From contig JASAON010001505.1 in assembly GCA_030849065.1 (NCBI GenBank), forward strand, positions 1 through 42,966: a stretch of DNA of 42,966 bases. Direction: 5' to 3'. Below, one piece after another: positions 26,663 through 35,042 of the stretch; the stretch's first letter is position 1; the number at the start of each line of letters is the position of its first letter. A model generated the notes under the pieces. The model had not been told where the DNA came from, ran no database searches, and saw only the letters and a list, made by a program, of their open reading frames with translations. The position numbers were made by a program, and so were the translations under genes. This DNA is from Jaenimonas drosophilae (Eukaryota > Euglenozoa > Kinetoplastea > Trypanosomatida > Trypanosomatidae).

Positions 26663-27042
26663 GCCCTCCTTAAGTGAAGGAGGAGGGTCATGTGTATCGA
26701 GTGTACGCGCAGTTTGTTTGGGTACTGTCGTCACGCTATCGTTGTTGTATGCCACTACAGTAGCACGTGACAAGTGTGTCAGTCCTTGTCAGGCCAAGTG
26801 CCATCAGTTGCGCTCCTCACTCCCTCTCCACTTACTTCCGCTTCTTTTCTATTCTACTCTTCTTCGGTGCCCTCCACGATTAGTGTGTTGGTGAGCCGGT
26901 ACGGGCGTTCTCCCCCTTCACCGTCAACAACACCAGGCGTACTCGCACAGCGACACGTCATTAGCGTGAGAGGGGAGCTCATCCTGCAACCCTTTCTTTC
27001 CTTGTTTTTTTTTTTGTGTGGTGAGCTCAACCATTCAGGCAG
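26663..27042. other. Intergenic region between Miro and paralogue 4
   Basis: No gene is seen. A 7-bp hairpin lies immediately after the Miro stop codon (26665-26683). A long T tract at about 27004-27015 precedes CAG at 27036-27038, the likely acceptor. Confidence 0.5.
26665..26683 (+). other. Perfect 7-bp hairpin two bases after the Miro stop codon
   Basis: CCTCCTT (26665-26671) and AAGGAGG (26677-26683) are exact reverse complements around a 5-base loop. It would lie at the start of the 3' UTR. Confidence 0.55.
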
Positions 27043-28809
27043 ATGCTGCTCGCACGAACTGCTCGTCTTCTCTCGGCGGCGGCTGCCGCAGTGGCCGCCC
27101 CATCGTTGGATGCCACAGGGCCGACCACCCCCACCTATCCCGAAGTGCTGAATGGCCTCCGCGTGAATGCCTTCTTTGAAAACACACCCAGCTCCAGCGT
27201 GGACCCAGTCGCCTCTGGCCGCATCGCTGCTCGCATCAAGGACAACGTCTACGCTGTACATCTCAACCACATTTATCTCAGCCCCGTTATTGAGGTCGGC
27301 TCGCGGGTGTACGTCGTCTACGGAAAAGACGCGGAGCACACGGGAACCATTCAGGGGGGAATCGCCGCCCGCATCAACGGCAACGGCACCTACGGCGTGC
27401 TCCTGGACAACAACAGCTTTGACATGGGTGTTCCTGCCGAGATGATTTGTCTGTCGGAAGGTCGTTCGAAGTTTGTGAATGACGCGGCTTATTTGGAAGT
27501 GGTTGAGTGGATCCGTACCGCTGGCGTGGTGCGTCGCGTGGATCAAGAAAGCATTGCTTGCGCCTTGTTTCAACGTGGGTGGCGCGTGGACAAGCTCTAT
27601 CTTGTTGAGGCAGCGGATGTGCATTGCATGACCTACATCGCCAAGAGTGTACGAATGAGTGTGCTGGACAAGTCGGAGTGGCAGCGAGACCATCATCGCC
27701 AGATGCGCCAGCTGCTGAAGGAGCGGGTGAAGGAGCGCGACTTCCGCTACCGGCTTACCAAGTACAGTGGTGTGGTGAGTGCATCCATGGCGTTCCTAGG
27801 CATTGCCTTTGCTTTTGGGTGGAACGTGAAGAACTACCGACGACAGCAACGCAAGTACCAACTTGCCCTTGCTGTAAAGACGGTTGTGCAGCGCTTTCGC
27901 GACGCTGGGCATGATGACCAGTCTGAACGACAGGTTCACTTCGTCCGTCGTGACCGCGAGGAACACGCGGTGCGGCAGGTCCTTCGACAGCTCGACACCG
28001 CCCACCCCCGAATTGTGGTCATCACCGGGCTATTCGGTTGTGGCAAGAGCACCGTCTGTCGTGCTGCCATCACTCAAGAGAAGATGCCGGCCGTCTATGT
28101 CGACATTCGTGGCTCCGAAGACACGTTGCGCAGTGTGGTGAAGGCGTTGGGCGTGCAGAATGTTGATGTCTGTGGTGACTTGCTCGACTTCGTTGCGGAG
28201 GTCTGTCAAAAGGCAGAGCAAAGCAACGGTGTCACTCCGCTGCTCGTATTGAAGCTGCGTGAGGGAAGCAATTTGAAGCGCGTGTATAATGAAGCGGTTG
28301 CTCTTGCCTGTGATCGCCGTCTATGCCACTTAGTGATCGAGGTACCGATGGAGTCCTTAACTATGGCCAACACCTCGTTGCCGCGTCTGGACTTCTACAC
28401 GGTGCCAATCTTCAACCGCGAGCAGGCCGTTGAGTACACCCAAAACACCATTGACCCCGTCAGCTTGGTAGAGTTCACGGAGACCGTAGGAACGAACAGC
28501 AACGACTTGGATGAACTCTTTGCCGCGGTACATCAGCGCCGCGTATCTCCGTGTGTCTACACAAGTCAGAAGCTGCTCAAGGCGATGCGCCAACTCCAGA
28601 CAGCGTGCATTGGAAACCCGCAGCTGAAGGCAGCCGTGGGGCAACTAGCCGCCTTCAGCTACGAGGATGGGCAACATGCTGGTGTAGATGATCAAAGTCT
28701 GCGGAGTGCCGCCTTGAAGGATATTGTGCTCTATGATCCCGTGAAGGATGTGTGGTTGTTCCGTAGCAAACTTCTGCATACTTCCGCGCGGAGTTGCTGG
28801 CTGCAGTAG
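27043..28809 (+). CDS. Mitochondrial membrane P-loop NTPase with Tudor-like repeats, paralogue 4 of 4
   Basis: A 588-residue protein. It begins MLLARTARLLSAAAAAVAAP, a presequence. The Tudor-like block ends in 'GGIAARINGNGTYGVLLDNN'. The membrane span is at about 243-262. Walker A is GLFGCGKST (G329-T337, Lys335) and the Walker B candidate is LLVLKLREG. It lies 3.6 kb from the tandem trio, beyond ATP synthase subunit c and Miro. It is a mosaic: 28035-28209 is identical to paralogue 1, and 28324-28406 is nearly identical to paralogue 3. The ATG at 27043 is directly downstream of the acceptor at 27036-27038. Confidence 0.85.
   Translation: MLLARTARLLSAAAAAVAAPSLDATGPTTPTYPEVLNGLRVNAFFENTPSSSVDPVASGRIAARIKDNVYAVHLNHIYLSPVIEVGSRVYVVYGKDAEHTGTIQGGIAARINGNGTYGVLLDNNSFDMGVPAEMICLSEGRSKFVNDAAYLEVVEWIRTAGVVRRVDQESIACALFQRGWRVDKLYLVEAADVHCMTYIAKSVRMSVLDKSEWQRDHHRQMRQLLKERVKERDFRYRLTKYSGVVSASMAFLGIAFAFGWNVKNYRRQQRKYQLALAVKTVVQRFRDAGHDDQSERQVHFVRRDREEHAVRQVLRQLDTAHPRIVVITGLFGCGKSTVCRAAITQEKMPAVYVDIRGSEDTLRSVVKALGVQNVDVCGDLLDFVAEVCQKAEQSNGVTPLLVLKLREGSNLKRVYNEAVALACDRRLCHLVIEVPMESLTMANTSLPRLDFYTVPIFNREQAVEYTQNTIDPVSLVEFTETVGTNSNDLDELFAAVHQRRVSPCVYTSQKLLKAMRQLQTACIGNPQLKAAVGQLAAFSYEDGQHAGVDDQSLRSAALKDIVLYDPVKDVWLFRSKLLHTSARSCWLQ
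28035..28209 (+). repeat. 175-bp tract identical to 18261-18435 (copy in paralogue 4)
   Basis: Second copy of the perfect tract, at the same reading-frame position in the P-loop domain of paralogue 4. Which copy was the donor cannot be told from this window. Confidence 0.9.
28324..28406 (+). repeat. 83-bp tract shared with 22912-22994 (three differences)
   Basis: Partner of the tract in paralogue 3. All three differences are at third codon positions. Confidence 0.8.
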
Positions 28810-29320
28810 GGTTATCTCCATTGTTGCCCACAACCCCCTCAAGATCATCGCAGCTCAGCTCGATCGTACCCTTCGCGTCGTTTCATTGGGGCTGGATGAG
28901 TGCGTGCTGCGCCCAGCATCAAAAGTCGTATCGTTTGTTTTCTCTTCCTTTAGTGGGCTTCTCTTGGTCCCCACATGTTGGTGTGGTGCCGCACCCCACT
29001 ACCACCTTCCCTGGGCTGCTGTGCGTGCACAGATGATATTTCCTTCATCCCCACATCTGGTCTGCCCGGGCCTCAAAAAAAAAAAAGGAAATCGCTTCGA
29101 CAAGTGTCATGGTGTCGCACAACTTCATTCTCTGAGTTGATGAGTGAGCCCGACATCATGTGTGCAACGCATACTGCTTCCTCTCTTCCTCCTCCTCATA
29201 TCACCAAGATTTATTCTCATTCTCAGCTTCTCAATCAGCCAGACACCACAGACCACCTCCCTCCCTTACGCCATCTCTTTGTGAAGTCCACGTGCTGCAC
29301 CACAAAGTCAGCTCAACACG
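28810..29320. other. Intergenic region before the amastin block
   Basis: No gene is seen. It has an A12 run near 29076-29087 and CT-rich tracts near 29170-29225 ending in CAG at 29224-29226, a likely acceptor for the first amastin. Confidence 0.5.
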
Positions 29321-29944
29321 ATGGCTAAGATTGGTACCATTCTCTATGCAATCTCTCAATTCATCGCCTTCTTGCTGGTTTTGGTGGCAACACCAATCGG
29401 CATGTTTCAGGCGAGGGGAACCAATGAATTTGGTAACACCCCCTGCATGTCCCTGTGGGGCTACAAGGACAAGTGCTACAGCACCAGCTACGACGTGAAG
29501 ATCAGCAAGTTGTTCCACGACTGCGGCCAGCGCAAAGACGTCTTTCAGTGGGCTGAGGCCGCTTCCATTGTGTCAGTTGTGGTATTCTTAACTGCCTTCA
29601 TTTGCGGGATCCTCAGCTGCTGCTGCTGTCTCTGCCTCCGTGTTGTGACCATCATTCTGAACTTGGTTGGTGTTGCCACCGCATGTGTGGCGTGGGCCAT
29701 GATGGTGAATGTGTACCTCTTTGCCAACACCCTCTCCACGGACGGGTACAGCTTTGGGAAGGTGCTTCCAAGCGTGCATGTCGACCTCCCTGGTGGTGAT
29801 GACAGCTCCACCGCAGCTCTCAAGGGACTCGATGTGTGCAGCGAGCTCAATAATGACTGGAAGTTTGCTGCAGGTTTCATCTGCATGTTGGTTGGTTGGG
29901 TGCTGAACACCGTCAACATTATTTTTCTCCTTCTCCCCATCTAA
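29321..29944 (+). CDS. Amastin surface glycoprotein, copy 1
   Basis: A 207-residue protein with four predicted membrane spans: about 7-30, two in the middle separated by a Cys-rich CCCCLC stretch, and one near the C-terminus. The amastin signature CMSLWGYKDKC begins at Cys42 in the first extracellular loop. The second loop is longer than in most copies here, with a 'LPGGDDSS' insert. Amastins are plasma-membrane proteins of trypanosomatids that are often stage-regulated through their 3' UTRs. Their exact function is not settled. It shares the 'EFGN' lead-in to the signature with copy 6. Confidence 0.95.
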   Translation: MAKIGTILYAISQFIAFLLVLVATPIGMFQARGTNEFGNTPCMSLWGYKDKCYSTSYDVKISKLFHDCGQRKDVFQWAEAASIVSVVVFLTAFICGILSCCCCLCLRVVTIILNLVGVATACVAWAMMVNVYLFANTLSTDGYSFGKVLPSVHVDLPGGDDSSTAALKGLDVCSELNNDWKFAAGFICMLVGWVLNTVNIIFLLLPI

Positions 29945-31321
29945 ATGGGGACACTTGCTTCTCCTTCTATTTTGTCGTGGCAGGTGACGAGCTCAGGGGC
30001 CAAATTGGAGATCCCCTGTGTGCGTCGCTCTTCTTGTATTTTTTTTTTCAGATGCTGTTTTTCTTCTTCTGATGGATTTGTGGGGTTGTTTCCCTCCATG
30101 AGTAGCTCTCAGCGCACCTCCGCGCTTCGATGAGTTCTGTCAGCTACCTTTCCGCCTCAGCTTTTTTTTTTGAACACACACGGACGGGAGGAGTTGAATG
30201 AATACACACCAATTGGGGTTATGTTCTGTGCTCTCACGTCTCCCAACTCTCTACCCGTCCACTGCACTGCACCACCTATCATGGCGGTAGGAAGATCCGA
30301 ATGGATCTCCTATTCACTTCTCCTTTTTTTTTCAAACAAATGGCCAGTTGGACCCAGCAGATGTGCATGTCGGCTTGAGTACGTCATCATGCTGGTTCTT
30401 GCTTCTGCTGTCTGTGACCACCTTTTGCCTCTACTTCGTGATGTCATTTGATGATACCAATGGCATCTTCAACAGCTCTAATCGCGTAGGTTGAGATGGT
30501 GGATGTGCGTTACGCCCGTCACGGTCATCTCTTCTCGCAAGCGTCTGCACTCCAGCAATGGAGCAGTACCAATGTCGGATCTGGGTGTGTGCCTCTCATC
30601 CATGTGTGCGTACGTTTTTTTTCCCTTCAAGTCTGTCACTTGACTGCGTGCCGTCGTCATCCCGTGTCCTATGTTTGCTATTTTCTTTCCTTGGATTTCT
30701 TCCTGCGGATTCTTCATTGATGCAGTCATCCTTTCTACCAAAATCAAAAATTTCAAACGGTGCCTTCCTTCAGTGACGGCAATGTACTGGAAACCGTGAT
30801 TTGAGAGTGTGCAGGTAGAAAAAGATGAAGATGCTTCCCAAAACATACAGAAACGACGTCAGAGACGGCTTCAACTGCCAGTTTCCCTATTTCATGCACT
30901 GTGGCTTCCATTTTTTGTGTTTGTTCCTCTCACGTTCTCATCTGCGAGTCCATCTTCCGACCACGAAACTACTTGGGTCACTAACGCCATTGGGAGGTCG
31001 GAGTCTGCAGAGACGAACAAATACGATGCTGGCGGTGTGCGTGACGGTCCTGCCCTTTCGTTTCCTTGATGTGTTGATGCGTGACTGAAGCCTACCATCA
31101 CAGTCGTAACACTTCCCTTCTACTTGTCCCACCCACATCATGACTCTTGTGATGGCATAAAACAGTCTCTTTGGTTCCTCACTTTTCTTCTTCTTCTCGT
31201 ATAGCCTTCAACGCTTACCGCCACTCTCTTCGCTATCCTCGACAAGCTACTCGCTGAGTAGAGTCTTCTGTGCTACTTCCAGTCCCACCACCACACATCA
31301 CCAAAGCTCGATATTGACAGC
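29945..31321. other. Long spacer between amastins 1 and 2
   Basis: No intact gene or amastin remnant is seen in any frame. It is T-rich with several T8-T9 runs, as in long amastin 3' UTRs. The duplicated unit that includes amastin 2 starts at 31166. The likely acceptor for amastin 2 is the AG at 31203-31204 after a CTT-repeat pyrimidine tract. Confidence 0.5.
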
Positions 31322-32267
31322 ATGGGAAAGATTGGCGTGCTTCTGTATACCCTCGCCCAGATTGTGGCGCTCGTATTCGCCGTGGTTGGAACCCCGATTG
31401 AGATGTTCCGCTTCAAGCATGAGGTAGATGGTGACACTCCCTGCGTCACGTTATGGGGTATCAAGAACAAGTGTTCCAGCACGTCCTATGATGTGAAGGT
31501 TGACGACGATCTGATGTTCCTTGGCTGCAGTAGCCGCCAGGATCGCTTCAAGGCTGCCGAGGCATTTGCCATCATCTCCATTTGCATCATCGCTGGTGCC
31601 GCTGCCTTTGGCTTTATCCAGTGTTGCTGCTGTGTGTGCTGCCAGTTCCTTCTGTACCTGCTCAACATTTGCACCATCGCGACGCTGTGCATTGCATGGG
31701 CACTGATGGCCAACGTCTACAACAGCAACTCTGATAAGTCTGTTGCAACAGTCATGTGCCACGCCCTCAAGGACGAAGATTTCAAGTATGGTGCTGGCTT
31801 TGCCCTGCTGGTTGTGGCCTGGTGCATTGTCATTATTGACATGATCTTCTTGAAGCTGCCGTGCTAAGCCAGAGTACTATGGGGTAGAGGTAGAAGTCAC
31901 TTTGAAGGAAAGAGCGTCATCCCCCTCCCTCTTTCCGCCGTACCTTTGGCTCACTCATGAGGGAATAGGCGGTGAGGCTATCATTCACTGGCAGCACTTG
32001 GCATACGTCTTACCCGTGTGTGGTATATGTATGTTCTTGCCACCGTCGCGAGTTCCCTCCCCTTCATTGATGTGAGAAGTGGGGGCCATCGTTCACACTC
32101 ACAGCCCCTGTTTTTACAGACGGCACTCGTCATTTGTTGCCCATCGGTGCTGCCTGTTGGTGTTGGTGAACCTTCCTTTGTAGTGTTGTGCCCTGTATAC
32201 ATCTGCCACACTCGAGGGGAGAACAGTGTTGCTTCACCATACACCCACTGCCGGTGCTTCCTGACCC
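31166..32267 (+). repeat. 1.1-kb direct repeat, first copy (amastin 2 with its UTRs)
   Basis: Matches 32760-33858. I see only a 3-base indel (one extra TTC in the pyrimidine tract before the splice acceptor) and one substitution close to the 3' boundary (32261). The repeat includes the splice signals, the whole coding region and about 400 bases of 3' sequence. The two copies are separated by 492 bases of unique DNA, so this is a recent dispersed-tandem duplication or a conversion tract. Confidence 0.93.
31322..31867 (+). CDS. Amastin surface glycoprotein, copy 2
   Basis: A 181-residue protein with four predicted membrane spans and the amastin signature CVTLWGIKNKC from Cys41. The second and third spans are joined by a CCCCVCCQ stretch. 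It starts MGKIGVLLYTLAQIVALVFA, the usual amastin first span. The protein is identical to copy 3. Confidence 0.95.
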   Translation: MGKIGVLLYTLAQIVALVFAVVGTPIEMFRFKHEVDGDTPCVTLWGIKNKCSSTSYDVKVDDDLMFLGCSSRQDRFKAAEAFAIISICIIAGAAAFGFIQCCCCVCCQFLLYLLNICTIATLCIAWALMANVYNSNSDKSVATVMCHALKDEDFKYGAGFALLVVAWCIVIIDMIFLKLPC

Positions 32268-32912
32268 TCGATTCTTGAGTGTGTTTTCACTTGTTTCATT
32301 TGTTTTTTGAGGTGTTTTTTCTGTTTTCTTCCTTGACAAGCCCACGCGTTCGGAGTGTTCGCACACATCACGATTGAAATTGTGCCCGTTTGCAGTCTTA
32401 CTTGCCAACACCAACGGCAACAACAGTGGAATTGGGTGACTTGCGCTTGGACCATCATGGTCATCCCGCACTGACTACACTCCAGCAATCAAGAAACAAT
32501 GTCAGTTCTTTTGGCGGTAAATGGTTTTCTGGCGCCTCATACATTTATGTGCGTGTGTTTCTTCTCATATCATGTAGACCATTCTATGATCACTATCGTT
32601 TTATTGTTTTAGTGGCTTTCTTCTACGAGTTCGTGATGGAATTCTGCAAAGTTGCCATTCACCAAAGAACAGAGTTGAATACTGAATCCTTACCTTTACC
32701 GTTGCTCAATGTGCGAGAAGTCACACATTCAAGTGCACATCATGATGTATGATCAATAATCTCTTTGGTTCCTCACTTTTCTTCTTCTCGTATAGCCTTC
32801 AACGCTTACCGCCACTCTCTTCGCTATCCTCGACAAGCTACTCGCTGAGTAGAGTCTTCTGTGCTACTTCCAGTCCCACCACCACACATCACCAAAGCTC
32901 GATATTGACAGC
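31868..32912. other. Spacer between amastins 2 and 3
   Basis: No gene is seen. Positions up to 32267 belong to the first repeat copy, 32268-32759 is unique T-rich DNA, and 32760-32912 is the leader part of the second copy. Confidence 0.6.
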
Positions 32913-33858
32913 ATGGGAAAGATTGGCGTGCTTCTGTATACCCTCGCCCAGATTGTGGCGCTCGTATTCGCCGTGGTTGGAACCCCGATTGAGATGTTCC
33001 GCTTCAAGCATGAGGTAGATGGTGACACTCCCTGCGTCACGTTATGGGGTATCAAGAACAAGTGTTCCAGCACGTCCTATGATGTGAAGGTTGACGACGA
33101 TCTGATGTTCCTTGGCTGCAGTAGCCGCCAGGATCGCTTCAAGGCTGCCGAGGCATTTGCCATCATCTCCATTTGCATCATCGCTGGTGCCGCTGCCTTT
33201 GGCTTTATCCAGTGTTGCTGCTGTGTGTGCTGCCAGTTCCTTCTGTACCTGCTCAACATTTGCACCATCGCGACGCTGTGCATTGCATGGGCACTGATGG
33301 CCAACGTCTACAACAGCAACTCTGATAAGTCTGTTGCAACAGTCATGTGCCACGCCCTCAAGGACGAAGATTTCAAGTATGGTGCTGGCTTTGCCCTGCT
33401 GGTTGTGGCCTGGTGCATTGTCATTATTGACATGATCTTCTTGAAGCTGCCGTGCTAAGCCAGAGTACTATGGGGTAGAGGTAGAAGTCACTTTGAAGGA
33501 AAGAGCGTCATCCCCCTCCCTCTTTCCGCCGTACCTTTGGCTCACTCATGAGGGAATAGGCGGTGAGGCTATCATTCACTGGCAGCACTTGGCATACGTC
33601 TTACCCGTGTGTGGTATATGTATGTTCTTGCCACCGTCGCGAGTTCCCTCCCCTTCATTGATGTGAGAAGTGGGGGCCATCGTTCACACTCACAGCCCCT
33701 GTTTTTACAGACGGCACTCGTCATTTGTTGCCCATCGGTGCTGCCTGTTGGTGTTGGTGAACCTTCCTTTGTAGTGTTGTGCCCTGTATACATCTGCCAC
33801 ACTCGAGGGGAGAACAGTGTTGCTTCACCATACACCCACTGCCGGTGCTTCTTGACCC
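32760..33858 (+). repeat. 1.1-kb direct repeat, second copy (amastin 3 with its UTRs)
   Basis: Second copy of 31166-32267. The acceptor tract here is one CTT unit shorter. Beyond 33858 the 3' sequence is unrelated to that after 32267, so the two mRNAs would share the first 400 bases of 3' UTR and may then differ. Confidence 0.93.
32913..33458 (+). CDS. Amastin surface glycoprotein, copy 3 (identical protein to copy 2)
   Basis: A 181-residue protein identical to copy 2, with the same signature and four spans. The likely acceptor is the AG at 32794-32795. Since the proteins are the same, the copies would differ only in dosage and in the distal 3' UTR. Confidence 0.95.
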   Translation: MGKIGVLLYTLAQIVALVFAVVGTPIEMFRFKHEVDGDTPCVTLWGIKNKCSSTSYDVKVDDDLMFLGCSSRQDRFKAAEAFAIISICIIAGAAAFGFIQCCCCVCCQFLLYLLNICTIATLCIAWALMANVYNSNSDKSVATVMCHALKDEDFKYGAGFALLVVAWCIVIIDMIFLKLPC

Positions 33859-34499
33859 CTCATGTTTCGTTTTCTTTGGTGTTTTCGTTCCCGTCTTGTT
33901 TCCACCGGTTTGTTTCCTTTTTTTTTGCTACTTTGACGATGTTCTTTGCGGAGAGCGCATGAGGAGCCTGCAAACTTCTCACTTTGTTCATGGTTGGTGA
34001 GGGAGGATCTCAATGGTTTCTGGATGACCTGGTGAGGCTCACGGGTTATAATGCTGAATGTGCGCTCGCACGCACGCCATGTGTAGTGCTGCGTGGTGTA
34101 CTGGCAAGATGTTATTGGATGCTCCTGACTCCCTACCAGTCAACGCCTCGCTCATAGTGCCTATCTTTCCAGGTCAGTGGGCCAAATACGTCGTTTACCA
34201 TGTTTTTTTTTGTTCGCCAAAGTTTCAGCGCCAAAGCCTGCCCATTTATTGGGCACACATCATCAACAAATGAAAAGGGAGGCCGCCCCATTGCGGAGTC
34301 AACCCTCACCCTAACCGCGGTAACTTTCACCAATGTGTATTATCTTTTTTTATTGTGTAGCAGCAAATTCTTCTTCCACATCCCGCTTCTTTGTTTTCTG
34401 TGCTTCAGTCAAGATTCTACTCTCTCACCCTACCAAGCAGCAATCACCTTCCTCCCCGCCCCGCCAATTACATCCACGTTTCATTGACATACATCAATC
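33459..34499. other. Spacer between amastins 3 and 4
   Basis: No gene is seen. The first 400 bases are repeat copy 2. The rest is T-rich. TAG at 34358-34360 after a T-rich tract is the likely acceptor for amastin 4. Confidence 0.5.
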
Positions 34500-35042
34500 A
34501 TGTGCAGCAAGTTGGGTCTCATTCTGTACTTCATTGCCCAGTTCGTCGTGCTGGTGTTCGTGGTGGTGGGCACACCAATTGACATGTTTCGCCTCAAGGA
34601 TCAAGATTTGAATGGGAACACCAACTGCCTCACCCTGTGGGGCAAAAAGGACAAGTGCTACAGCACATCCTACACCACCAAGATTGGAAGCCTCTTCGAG
34701 GACTGCTCTAACCGCGAGACTCGCTTCAAGGTTGCCGAGGCATTCGCCATTATTTCAATCCTCATTGTTGTATTGTCGCTGGTGCTTGCCCTCATCCAGT
34801 GCTGCTGCTGCGTGTGCTGCAAGTTTCTCCTGTACCTGCTCAACTTCTGTGCCATTGGAACCTTGTGTGTTACCTGGGCCTTGATGGCTGATGCCTACAA
34901 CAGTGACGCAGAAAGTGGTGTTGGTGTGATGTGCTCTGCTTTCAAGAATGTGGGTATGAAGTACGGCGCAGGCTTTATTCTCCTGGTGGTGGGTTGGTGC
35001 GTCATGTTCATTGACATGATCTTCCTCTGCATCGTTTGCTGA
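34500..35042 (+). CDS. Amastin surface glycoprotein, copy 4
   Basis: A 180-residue protein with four predicted spans and the signature CLTLWGKKDKC from Cys43. The core (CCCCVCCKFLLYLLN) and the C-terminal 'KYGAGFILLVVGW' are close to copies 2, 3 and 5, so these four form one subgroup in the cluster. It ends in Cys. Confidence 0.95.
   Translation: MCSKLGLILYFIAQFVVLVFVVVGTPIDMFRLKDQDLNGNTNCLTLWGKKDKCYSTSYTTKIGSLFEDCSNRETRFKVAEAFAIISILIVVLSLVLALIQCCCCVCCKFLLYLLNFCAIGTLCVTWALMADAYNSDAESGVGVMCSAFKNVGMKYGAGFILLVVGWCVMFIDMIFLCIVC

Noticed and set aside
26854..27696. 280-codon minus-strand frame opposite P-loop paralogue 4
   Set aside because: Antisense shadow. Similar minus-strand frames appear opposite paralogues 1 and 2 because the family shares codon patterns.
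29945..31165. Amastin pseudogene in the long spacer
   Set aside because: No amastin signature or membrane-span pattern was found in any frame; only short T-rich frames occur.
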